From: Macrostomum hystrix
Lineage: Eukaryota; Platyhelminthes; Macrostomidae
Length of the DNA stretch: 64,000 nucleotides
Direction of reading: 5' to 3'
Assembly: GCA_950097015.1 (NCBI GenBank)
Contig: CATNEN010000038.1
Location: forward strand, 7,686,001 to 7,750,000
Part shown: one piece after another, positions 29,367-41,035 of the stretch
How the letters are laid out: each line of letters opens with the position of its first letter
Position numbering within the stretch: position 1 is the stretch's first letter
Program-made: the position numbers and the translations under genes
Notes under the pieces: model-generated
Databases searched by the model: none
Told to the model about the DNA's origin: nothing
Seen by the model: only the letters and a program-made list of their open reading frames with translations

Positions 29367-32300
29367 TCACGCGCTGCCGCCATTGTTCTCCAAGCTATTG
29401 TTGTTACTCGCGCCGTTATTAGAATTGTCATTGTTGCCGTTCGTATTCTGCTGGCTGAGGCTTGTCGAATTAAGCGACTGCCGGCTGCCTGAGCTGGGCG
29501 GGCTGTCAGCGCCGCTGCCGCCGAACTCGGAGCCGCTGCCGCCGCCGCCAGTCTTCATAAAGTACTTCTCCATCTTGCTGATGATGTGCTTGCCGTAAGT
29601 GAACTTTCTCAGGCCGTTGATGTGCGGCCGAATCCGGTGCATCAACAGCTTGCGCTGGTTGGCGTCAGCCACGTCAATGATGCGCTGGATGACATAGTTT
29701 GCGAACTGGTCCTTCATCATATTGTACAGAGTCTGCTGGTCAGGGTCGTCAAGGATTTCGGCCACAATGGCCTGGCGCTCCTGCCGGCTGGAGTGGGTGA
29801 CCAGCTTCTCGACAACATTGCTGGCGAACTTGTGAGTGGACAGGGCTATCACCTTGCCGCGGAGGACGGAGATGATGCGGCTTTTGTCCTCCGGCTTGCC
29901 GTGCTCCAGCACGTGCTGCGGGCGGCCGGGGGGGAATTTGAGGGTCTGGGCTTCTAGGAATGAGACTAGAAATATCATACTAATATCATCAGCTTATGCC
30001 TTAATTTGGTCATGTGTGCAGCCGACAGCACAGCTGCAGCTGAAATCTAAAGCTACCGGCTGTTCAGTCCATGGACTGGGGAGGGACGGTACACCCTGAA
30101 TTACCCCAGCTAATGCTGACACCCAATTTACATCTGGGAAAGTACCTTGCCCAAGGTATATAATTCGAGTAATTTATTTTTTACATTATTTTTAGAACAT
30201 TATTAGAAATCTCACCGCTATCGCATGGAATCATCAAAGTCTCACCTGGATCACATAGTTGCCGTACTGATCCTGAACCAGACGTTCAGTGTTCTGATGC
30301 AGCTCTTCTAACACTGGCTGAGTTTGAGAGGCTGAGCAGTGCTCTAAGATTCGCTGAATCACCCGACAGCCATAGGGGTGCGTTGACAGGGCGAAGATCT
30401 GCGAATATTGGCGGCGATTTGAGGCTGTTCTAATCCTTATAAAATTCCGAACTAAATTCTACTCAAAGCCCAATCTGAATTCTACTCAAGCCCAATCTGA
30501 ATTCTACTCAAGCCCAATCTGAATTCTACTCAAAGCCCAATCTAAATTCTACTCAAAGCCCAATCTAAATTCTACTCAAAGCCCAATCTAAATTCTACTC
30601 AAAGCCCAATCTAAATTCTACTCAAAGTCCAATCTAAATTCTACTCAAAGCCCAATCTAAATTCTACTCAAAGCCCAATCTGAATTCTACTCAAAGCCCA
30701 ATCTAAATTCTACTCAAAGCCCAATCTAAATTCTACTCAAAGCCCAATCTAAATTCTACTCAAAGCCCAATCTAAATTCTACTCAAAACCCCATAAAAAA
30801 TTCTACTCAAAGCCCAATCTAAATTCTACTCAAAGCCCAATCTAAATTCTACTCAAAGCCCAATCTAAATTCTACTCAAAGCCCAATCTGAATTCTACTC
30901 AAAGCCCAATCTAAATTCTACTCAAAGCCCAATCTAAATTCTACTCAAAGCCCAATCTAAATTCTACTCAAAGCCCAATCTAAATTCTACTCAAAGCCCA
31001 ATCTAAATTCTACTCAAAGCCCAATCTAAATTCTACTCAAAACCCCATAAAAAACTCTACTCAAAGCCCAATCTAAATTCTACTCAAAGCCCAATCTAAA
31101 TTCTACTCAAAGCCCAATCTAAATTCTACTCAAAGCCCAATCTAAATTCTACTCAAAGCCCAATCTGAATTCTACTCAAAGCCCAATCTAAATTCTACTC
31201 AAAGCCCAATCTAAATTCTACTCAAAGCCCAATCTAAATTCTACTCAAAGCCCAATCTAAATTCTACTCAAAGCCCAATCTAAATTCTACTCAAAGCCCA
31301 ATCTAAATTCTACTCAAAGCCCAATCTAAATTCTATTCAAAGCCCAATCTAAATTCTACTCAAAGCCCAATCTAAATTCTACTCAAAGCCCAATCTAAAT
31401 TCTACTCAAAGCCCTATCTAAATTCTACTCAAAGCCCAATCTAAATTCTACTCAAAGCCCAATATAAATTCTACTCAAAGCCCAATCTAAATTCTACTCA
31501 AAGCCCAATCTAAATTCTACTCAAAGCCCAATCTAAATTCTACTCAAAGCCCAATCTAAATTCTACTCAAAACCCCATAAAAAATTCTACTCAAAGCCCA
31601 ATCTAAATTCTACTCAAAGCCCAATCTAAATTCTACTCAAAGCCCAATCTAAATTCTACTCAAAGCCCAATCTAAATTCTACTCAAAACCCAATCTGAAT
31701 TCTATTCAAAGCCCAATCTAAATTCTACTCAAAGCCCAATCTAAATTCTACTCAAAGCCCAATCTAAATTCTACTCAAAGTCCAATCTAAATTCTACTCA
31801 AAGTCCAATCTAAATTCTACTCAAAGCCCAATCTAAATTCTACTCAAAGCCCAATCTGAATTCTACTCAAAGCCCAATCTAAATTCTACTCAAAGCCCAA
31901 TCTAAATTCTACTCAAAGCCCAATCTAAATTCTACTCAAAGCCCAATCTAAATTCTACTCAAAGCCCAATCTAAATTCTACTCAAAGCCCAATCTAAATT
32001 CTACTCAAAGCCCAATCTAAATTCCACTCAAAGCCTAGTCTAAATTCTACTCAAAGCCCAATCTAAATTCTACTCAAAGCCCAATCTAAATTCTACTCAA
32101 AACCCCATAAAAAATTCTACTCAAAGCCCAATCTAAATTCTACTCAAAGCCCAATCTAAATTCTACTCAAAGCCCAATCTAAATTCTACTCAAAGCCCAA
32201 TCTGAATTCTACTCAAAGCCCAATCTAAATTCTACTCAAAGCCCAATCTAAATTCTACTCAAAGCCCAATCTAAATTCTACTCAAAGCCCAATCTAAATT

Positions 32301-35300
32301 CTACTCAAAGCCCAATCTAAATTCTACTCAAAGCCCAATCTAAATTCTACTCAAAGCCCAATCTAAATTCTACTCAAAACCCCATAAAAAATTCTACTCA
32401 AAGCCCAATCTAAATTCTACTCAAAACCCCATAAAAAATTCTACTCAAAGCCCAATCTAAATTCTACTCAAAGCCCAATCTGAATTCTACTCAAAGCCCA
32501 ATCTGAATTCTACTCAAAGCCCAATCTAAATTCTACTCAAATCCCAATCTAAATTCTACTCAAAGCCCAATCTAAATTCTACTCAAAGTCCAATCTAAAT
32601 TCTACTCAAAGCCCAATCTAAATTCTACTCAAAGTCCAATCTAAATTCTACTCAAAGTCCAATCTAAATTCTACTCAAAGCCCAATCTAAATTCTACTCA
32701 AAGCCCAATCTGAATTCTACTCAAAGCCCAATCTAAATTCTACTCAAAGCCCAATCTAAATTCTACTCAAAGCCCAATCTAAATTCTACTCAAAGCCCAA
32801 TCTAAATTCTACTCAAAGCCCAATCTAAATTCTACTCAAAGCCCAATCTGAATTCTACTCAAAGCCCAATCTGAATTCTACTCAAAGCCCAATCTAAATT
32901 CTACTCAAAGCCCAATCTAAATTCTACTCAAAGCCCAATCTAAATTCTACTCAAAGCCCAATCTAAATTCTACTCAAAGCCCAATCTAAATTCTACTCAA
33001 AGCCCAATCTAAATTCTACTCAAAGCCCAATCTAAATTCTACTCAAAGCCCAATCTAAATTCTACTCAAAGCCCAATCTAAATTCTACTCAAAGCCCAAT
33101 CTAAATTCTACTCAAAGCCCAATCTAAATTCTACTCAAAGCCCAATCTAAATTCTATTCAAAGCCCAATCTAAATTCTACTCAAAGCCCAATCTAAATTC
33201 TACTCAAAGCCCAATCTAAATTCTACTCAAAGTCCAATCTAAATTCTACTCAAAGTCCAATCTAAATTCTACTCAAAGCCCAATCTAAATTCTACTCAAA
33301 GCCCAATCTGAATTCTACTCAAAGCCCAATCTAAATTCTACTCAAAGCCCAATCTAAATTCTACTCAAAGCCCAATCTAAATTCTACTCAAAGCCCAATC
33401 TAAATTCTACTCAAAGCCCAATCTAAATTCTACTCAAAGCCCAATCTAAATTCTACTCAAAGCCCAATCTAAATTCTACTCAAAGCCCAATCTAAATTCT
33501 ACTCAAAGCCCAATCTAAATTCTACTCAAAGCCCAATCTGAATTCTACTCAAAGCCCAATCTGAATTCTACTCAAAGCCCAATCTAAATTCTACTCAAAA
33601 CCCCATAAAAAATTCTACTCAAAGCCCAATCTAAATTCTACTCAAAGCCCAATCTAAATTCTACTCAAAGCCCAATCTAAATTCTACTCAAAGCCCAATC
33701 TGAATTCTACTCAAAGCCCAATCTGAATTCTACTCAAAGTCCAATCTAAATTCTACTCAAAGCCCAATCTAAATTCTATTCAAAGCCCAATCTAAATTCT
33801 ACTCAAAGCCCAATCTAAATTCTACTCAAAGCCCAATCTAAATTCTACTCAAAGCCCAATCTAAATTCTACTCAAAGCCCAATCTAAATTCTACTCAAAG
33901 CCCAATCTAAATTCTACTCAAAGCCCAATCTAAATTCTACTCAAAGTCCAATCTAAATTCTACTCAAAGCCCAATCTAAATTCTATTCAAAGCCCAATCT
34001 AAATTCTACTCAAAGCCCAATCTAAATTCTACTCAAAGCCCAATCTAAATTCTACTCAAAGCCCAATCTAAATTCTACTCAAAGCCCAATCTAAATTCTA
34101 CTCAAAGCCCAATCTAAATTCTATTCAAAGCCCAATCTAAATTCTACTCAAAGCCCAATCTAAATTCTACTCAAAGCCCAATCTAAATTCTACTCAAAGC
34201 CCAATCTAAATTCTACTCAAAGCCCAATCTAAATTCTATTCAAAGCCCAATCTAAATTCTACTCAAAGCCCAATCTAAATTCTACTCAAAGCCCAATCTA
34301 AATTCTACTCAAAGTCCAATCTAAATTCTACTCAAAGTCCAATCTAAATTCTACTCAAAGTCCAATCTAAATTCTACTCAAAGTCCAATCTAAATTCTAC
34401 TCAAAGCCCAATCTAAATTCTATTCAAAGCCCAATCTAAATTCTACTCAAAGCCCAATCTAAATTCTACTCAAAGCCCAATCTAAATTCTACTCAAAGCC
34501 CAATCTGAATTCTACTCAAAGCCCAATCTAAATTCTACTCAAAGCCCAATCTAAATTCTACTCAAAGCCCAATCTAAATTCTACTCAAAGCCCAATCTGA
34601 ATTCTACTCAAAGCCCAATCTAAATTCTACTCAAAGCCCAATCTAAATTCTATTCAAAGCCCAATCTAAATTCTACTCAAAGCCCAATCTAAATTATACT
34701 CAAAGCCCAATCTAAATTCTACTCAAAGTCCAATCTAAATTCTACTCAAAGCCCAATCTAAATTCTACTCAAAGCCCAATCTAAATTCTACTCAAAGCCC
34801 AATCTAAATTCTACTCAAAGCCCTATCTGAATTCTACTCAAAGTCCAATCTAAATTCTACTCAAAGCCCAATCTAAATTCTACTCAAAGCCCAATCTGAA
34901 TTCTACTCAAAGCCCAATCTAAATTCTACTCAAAGCCCAATCTAAATTCTATTCAAAGCCCAATCTAAATTCTACTCAAAGCCCAATCTAAATTCTACTC
35001 AAAGCCCAATCTAAATTCTACTCAAAGCCCAATCTAAATTCTACTCAAAGTCCAATCTAAATTCTACTCAAAGCCCAATCTAAATTCTACTCAAAGCCCA
35101 ATCTGAATTCTACTCAAAGCCCAATCTAAATTCTACTCAAAGCCCAATCTAAATTCTACTCAAAGCCCAATCTAAATTCTACTCAAAGCCCAATCTGAAT
35201 TCTACTCAAAGCCCAATCTAAATTCTACTCAAAGCCCAATCTAAATTCTACTCAAAGCCCAATCTAAATTCTACTCAAAGCCCAATCTGAATTCTACTCA

Positions 35301-38300
35301 AAGCCCAATCTAAATTCTACTCAAAGCCCAATCTAAATTCTATTCAAAGCCCAATCTAAATTCTACTCAAAGCCCAATCTAAATTCTACTCAAAGCCCAA
35401 TCTGAATTCTACTCAAAGCCCAATCTGAATTCTACTCAAAGCCCAATCTAAATTCTACTCAAAGCCCAATCTAAATTCTACTCAAAGCCCAATCTAAATT
35501 CTACTCAAAGTCCAATCTAAATTCTACTCAAAGCCCAATCTAAATTCTACTCAAAGCCCAATCTGAATTCTACTCAAAGCCCAATCTAAATTCTACTCAA
35601 AGCCCAATCTAAATTCTACTCAAAGCCCAATCTAAATTCTACTCAAAGCCCAATCTAAATTCTATTCAAAGCCCAATCTGAATTCTACTCAAAGCCCAAT
35701 CTGAATTCTACTCAAAGCCCAATCTAAATTCTACTCAAAGCCCAATCTAAATTCTACTCAAAGCCCAATCTAAATTCTACTCAAAGCCCAATCTGAATTC
35801 TACTCAAAGCCCAATCTAAATTCTACTCAAAGCCCAATCTGAATTCTACTCAAAGCCCAATCTAAATTCTACTCAAAGCCCAATCTAAATTCTACTCAAA
35901 GCCCAATCTAAATTCTACTCAAAGCCCAATCTGAATTCTACTCAAAGCCCAATCTAAATTCTACTCAAAGCCCAATCTAAATTCTACTCAAAGCCCAATC
36001 TAAATTCTACTCAAAGCCCAATCTAAATTCTACTCAAAGCCCAATCTGAATTCTACTCAAAGCCCAATCTAAATTCTACTCAAAGCCCAATCTAAATTCT
36101 ATTCAAAGCCCAATCTAAATTCTACTCAAAGCCCAATCTAAATTCTACTCAAAGCCCAATCTGAATTCTACTCAAAGCCCAATCTAAATTCTACTCAAAG
36201 CCCAATCTAAATTCTACTCAAAGCCCAATCTAAATTCTACTCAAAGCCCAATCTAAATTCTACTCAAAGCCCAATCTAAATTCTACTCAAAGCCCAATCT
36301 AAATTCTATTCAAAGCCCAATCTAAATTCTATTCAAACTCCAATTTCAATTGAAATCTAAATTTCAATTCCGAATTCCATCTTTGAATTAAAGTCAATTC
36401 ACAGCCAGAGAGCAAATTTTAATTACTTGGCCTTTGAAGGCGTCCACAATGAAATCCAGGTGTGCTGGATCGACGCATTCGATGCACTTTTGCACTACGT
36501 GATTGCCGTTTTGATCCTTGACGCACTTCAGCACGTGACCCTGCGATTTAAAAACGGTTTGCGCTACCATTAGCTTACTATTTAGACTCGAGACTAAAAC
36601 AAGCATCATTCGACGACAGCCGACTCGCAGCCAGAAAGAAGGCAGTCCAGCCCATTCCGCTGACTCCTGAGCACACATTGTACGTCATGCATGTATTCAC
36701 AGGCAGTGAACACTCTTATCGTGTTTTGTGCGCTTAACCTTTGAGATTTCTCTCGTGGTCTATTCTCGAAATTCACCAAGTATTCAAGCTCAGTAGCGGG
36801 GGGTCAGTGGCGGAGCGATTAACGCGGTTGCCTCTCACACCAAGGTTCCTGAGTTCGATTAGAAGCCACATTTATTTGGGGCGCAGCCGCGTAGAGTACT
36901 TGTGTCTTGTGCAATTTACGCCTTTAAGAGCCAGACTCCAATGCACAGTGAGAGTGTACAATTTCTGACGATGAGAAAGTCAGGGAGATGTACACACCTG
37001 TGTGAGTGTGTGCCTGCGTACCGTATCTGTGCGTGCGTGTCTGCTCAGGAGTCAGCGAAATGGGCAGAATTGCCTCCTCGTTGGTTGCAGGTCTACTGAT
37101 ACCAAATGATGTGCTATTGCCCCGCAGCCCTCCTGCAATTATTTTTATTCTTCTTAAGCTCAGGAGCTTTGGTGCGAGAGTCCACCACTTAACCCCCCAC
37201 CTGTATTAACAAGATCCAAACAGCACACAGATTAAGCCAGAGCACAGAGAAGCACTGCAGAATTAGTACCTGAAGTTCGCGAACAATCTCCACCTGCTGC
37301 TCGGTGGGCACGGACTCAAGAGCCTTTTGAATAACCCGGCAGCCGTACATCTGCATCGCCAGGGACAGCACCTGGCCACGTATTCGCTGAGCCAGAATCT
37401 GCTTCTGCTCAGGAGTGCCGAACTCGAAGAATTTCTGTATGACATAGTTGCCAAATACGTCAGTCATGAGGCCGAAGGATGACTGTAGAATCTCGCTGAA
37501 CACCTGCGTCTTATCCGGCGGGCTGGCCGTCTCCAGCTTCTGCTGAATGAACCGCGATCCGTGCTGATCCTGCGCAAATTCCACTACATGCCCGGCCAGG
37601 TCTTTCAGGCTGAGACTCGGCACCCGATTCTGTCTGAAGTCTTCCAACAGGCGCGAACGTCCGGCAACGTCGCTGGAGATACCGACGCTACTTAAGCCGC
37701 GCATGTGATGCACGGGCTGCAGCTGATGATGCTGATGATGCTGTAGGTGATGCTGCTGATGAGACTGGTGACCCGGTTGATGCGGAGCCTGATATTGCTG
37801 GGGCTGCTGCTGTGGGTGATGCTGATGATGCTGGGAGTGCTGAGGCGGAGGCGCGAAGAAGCCTCCTTGATGATGCTGCTGATCCATGCGCGCCATTGCA
37901 AGGTAAGGAGCGGCTGCAGCACCGGCTGGAGGTGTCTGCTGCTGCTGCTGGAGAAGAGACGGATGCGCTGGAGGCGAAGCCGCGCCAAATAGTGCCAGGT
38001 CGGGCGTGGGGGCTTTGAATGGTGTGGACTGACGCTGCTGCTGCTGTGGCATAAGCATCGATGGCGGATATTGGAAGCCGTAGAACTGCGCCGCTTGAAG
38101 AATGCTAGCCCCGCTGCCGCCGCTGCCGCCACTGCCGAATGGACCAGAATAAGCAGCGATCGCCGGATCCTGATGATGCGGCGGGGTGGGCGGCGGAGTT
38201 TGCGCTCCGAATGGTCCGAACAGATTTCCCGTTGCATGCTGCTGCTGCTGCTGCTGTTGGATATGTAGTGGTGGTGGAGGCTGATGAAGATGATGAAGCA

Positions 38301-39276
38301 AAGGTGGAGGAGGCGACTGCACCCTGGCTGCCTGCTGCTGCATCGAGTGCAGGTGATCAAATCCTCCCATGTGATACGCATCCTCCTGTTGCTGCTGCTG
38401 CTCATAGGATGAGGTTGCAGCATCCGTCTGTTGGCTCGGCTGCTGCTGTTGGTAAAAAGCTGCATAGCCAGATGAATCAAAGTGCTGCCTCTGTTGCTGC
38501 TCAAGATTGTAGGCAGCCATAAATGTGCCACCGTCCCCGGCTCCCATAAACTGCTGCTGTTGCTGCAGATAAGCGGCCGCGGCAGCTGCAGCATTTGGAT
38601 CGCCGTAGTCCAGCATAGCTAAGTGGTGCGGTGGCAGGGGCGGATGCTGATAATGCTGGTGCTGCTGATAGCCATTGTTTGGCGGCATTATTGTCTGCTG
38701 ATGATGCGGCATCATTGAGAAATGCGGCGGAAGAGCCATCTGGTGATTATGGTGACTTATGACGGGTGTGTCCAGGGATTTCTTAGGCAAGCTACTGCTA
38801 GATGAAGCTGCAGCAGCTGCGCCAGAGGTAGGTGGAGAGCCGCTGTCTAGCACCTGATCGACTATACGCAGGCCAACAGCTATAAGATCTTTGCTACTAG
38901 GAGAAAGCATAGATCCAGTGGTTATATTATTATCGATTGACTGCTGCTGCTGCTGATTTTGGCCAGGTAGACCACGACGCGAGCTGCCACCGGCACCCAT
39001 GTCGATGGGTTGCGAGACCGCGTGATCACTCTGCCTGTCGGGCCAGTCGCTGTGTCCACCAGCGCCGAATTGCAGCCTAGCGAACCTGCCGATAATATTG
39101 TCTGGATCATTGTCACCCAGTTGCTGCTGCTGCTGATGACCAACTTGGTAATCAACGCCCCATCGTTTATCAACAACAAAAGCGTCCACAGCGTCTAATG
39201 GCTGCTGTTGATGACGCTCGTACCGGTAAGCTATCTGAGCATCATCCTGAGACCTCGCCGCCAGCTGGTCGGACAT
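29367..39276 (-). CDS. pum: Pumilio-family (PUF) RNA-binding translational repressor
   Basis: Complete, about 940 residues. Exons (minus strand): 39276-37270, 36540-36427, 30398-30246, 29915-29367; all phase 0 with GT-AG borders. An in-frame stop (TAG) lies 24 bp before the ATG, so the start is firm. Residues 1-520 are low complexity, rich in Gln, His, Pro and Ala. The C-terminal PUF domain has eight repeats with RNA-contact signatures in order SRFIQ, NYVIQ, CRVIQ, NHVVQ, CRVIQ, NYVIQ, SNVVE, NYVIQ, as in fly Pumilio and human PUM1/2, so binding to UGUA-type 3' UTR elements is expected. The C-terminal tail is Ser/Asn-rich. The intron between repeats 4 and 5 is 6 kb and mostly satellite. Known roles are germline stem cell upkeep and mRNA repression in the cytoplasm. 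Confidence 0.97.
30005..30175 (-). mobile_element. SINE-B copy with a single core segment
   Basis: Read on the minus strand: TACCTTGGGCAAGGTACTTT, then TGTAAATTGGGTGTCAGCAT, GGGGTAATTCAGGGTGTACC, CCAGTCCA, and the end AGCTGCAGCTGTGCTGTCGG. It aligns along its whole length with the two halves plus one 72 bp unit of the element at 44556-47340. No tRNA head is evident. It lies in the Pumilio intron between exons 3 and 4, in the same orientation as the gene. Confidence 0.75.
30462..36335. repeat. 5.9 kb satellite, 23 bp unit, in Pumilio intron
   Basis: About 255 copies of AATTCTACTCAAAGCCCAAT plus CTA. Variants: CTGAATTC, AAAGTCC, CTATTC, and a divergent unit AAACCCCATAAAAAA found near 30786, 31039, 31570, 32100, 32378, 32425 and 33595. 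The divergent unit occurs only in the left 60% of the array, which suggests that segments of that part were duplicated. It fills the intron between PUF repeats 4 and 5. Confidence 0.98.
36590..36690 (-). mobile_element. SINE-A 3' fragment, Pumilio intron 1
   Basis: Reverse complement of the family's 3' part: on the plus strand CAGCCGACTCGCAGCC, AAGGCAGTCC, CATTCCGCTGACTCCTGAGC, ACACATTGTACG. Only about 100 bp remain. Confidence 0.7.
36797..37150 (+). mobile_element. SINE-A, full-length, Pumilio intron 1
   Basis: A box TGGCGGAGCGATTAACGCG, B box AGTTCGATTAG, full body (GATGAGAAAGTCAGG; ACACACCTGTGTGAGTG; CAGGAGTCAGCG; CCAAATGATGTG) and an ATT-type tail (GCAATTATTTTTATTC). Opposite orientation to the Pumilio gene, and within 110 bp of the inverted fragment at 36590-36690, so the two could form a hairpin in the transcript. 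Confidence 0.9.
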
Positions 39277-40624
39277 TGAATTAGCGATTCTATCGGCCTA
39301 TCAAGGTGAATAAGCCGTTTAGCTGTCTGTCTAGATAACTGACTAAGCTGGTTAGAAAGATTTATTTTTAGCGTGAAGAACAATTTAAATTCGGTAACTA
39401 TAATACGAAGCGCATGACAAGAAAAAGGATAGGTTTTTTCTTGGCGAAGTAGTCGCGCGTAGAATAGTGATCAGATTGAGAGTTGTACAGCAATGACACC
39501 GAGCTGTAACCTTCTGATGATCTCGTATTGTCGAACTTGTGATACTTGCGCTGTGACTTGACTGAACTAAAATTAGTAGTAAGTAAAGGGTGGGGTTCTG
39601 ACTTAGACAATTTGTATTACTTTTTCTACTTGGCCACACAATAAGGTTGACTAAGCATTGCAGTATATAAAATATACATATACTTACTTTGGAGGCTTTA
39701 ACTTCTTTAGAATGCTTGTGTTATACCATGGTATATATATTTTGATACATTCAACAGTTTCTACTAATAAATAAGAAATTAAACTTAAGTTTTACAGGTC
39801 CCACAAAGCCGGTGCAGAATAGCTAGTATATTACTGTCAGTAACTAGAGGTTGGACATGGTTGCAATCAGGATCATAAAGTTTTGATTTAATAGTTATTT
39901 TTTATTCAAACATGTTTTTTTATTCTGTCATTTAAGGTCATTGTGAAAACTCACATTTGTAAAGCAAAAAAAAAGAAAAAAAGACTTTTTCTGATCTTAG
40001 CTATTAATCATTGGCAGATGTACGATTATTATTATTATTAGGCTAACCTATAAAAACCAAAAACTTAAAAAACTATAGACATTTATTATTGCAAAAAGTT
40101 TAAAAAAGTAATATGCCTAATGATAGCATTTTTGAACATTTATGTTACTTTTTAATAGTTAATGTGTCACTACTGCTGTTCTATCACTCCTTGCCAATAC
40201 AGAAAAAACACACCAACATCTAAGGAAAGATCCTATAAATAGTTTTTATAACCACAGCACTATGTTAATAAGTTGCTTATTATTGCTACAGTACCATTGC
40301 AATAAGGCTTATCGACATAGAAGACTTGAGAAAGATGAATTAATAAAACTATAACCAAATAGATGCTTTGCAGAGGTTTATAATACATTTTCATAATGAT
40401 ACTAATTTTTATGTTTAATCAGATGTCACACAAAGTTCTAAAAGTAATGTATGAGTGAATTTGTACTTACTTATTACAAATTGCATTTGTATGTGTATTA
40501 TTTAACATATAATAGCACTGATGATAAATTATAATATTGTGTGATGCAGTTTTATGCAAAATACTTATCATTAGTTCTTTTTTAGCTTTTATAAAAACAT
40601 AATCTGACAGCATAAAAATCTTTT
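39277..40624. other. Upstream region of Pumilio
   Basis: AT-rich 5' flank and probable promoter or upstream UTR exons of Pumilio. No coding frame recognised. Confidence 0.4.
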
Positions 40625-41035
40625 TTCTTTTCACTCATTAAATTAACTATAGCATATCACACTCCTAACCCATTAAGAATCCGACTTCTTTTCACTCATT
40701 AAATTAACTATAGCATATCACACTCCTAACCCATTAAGAATCTGACTTCTTTTCACTCATTAAATTAACTATAGCATATCAAACTCCTAATCCATTAAGA
40801 ATCTGACTTCTTTTCACTCATTAAATTAACTATAGCATATCAAACTCCTAACCCATTAAGAATCCAACTTCTTTTCACTCATTAAATTAACTATAGCATA
40901 TCAAACTCCTAATCCATTAAGTATCTGACTTCTTTTCACTCATTAAATTAACTATAGCATATCAAACTCCTAACCCATTAAGAATCCAACTTCTTTTCAC
41001 TCATTAAATTAACTATAGCATATCAAACTCTGAAC
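40625..41035. repeat. Tandem array, about 61 bp unit, seven copies
   Basis: Seven copies of a unit containing CTTTTCACTCATTAAATTAA, CTATAGCATATCA and CCTAACCCATTAAGAATC. Substitutions (ACCC/ATCC; CACACTCC/CAAACTCC) alternate between units. Confidence 0.95.

Noticed and set aside
30462..36335. CRISPR-like array
   Set aside because: Uniform 23 bp units without spacers in a eukaryotic intron; an ordinary satellite.
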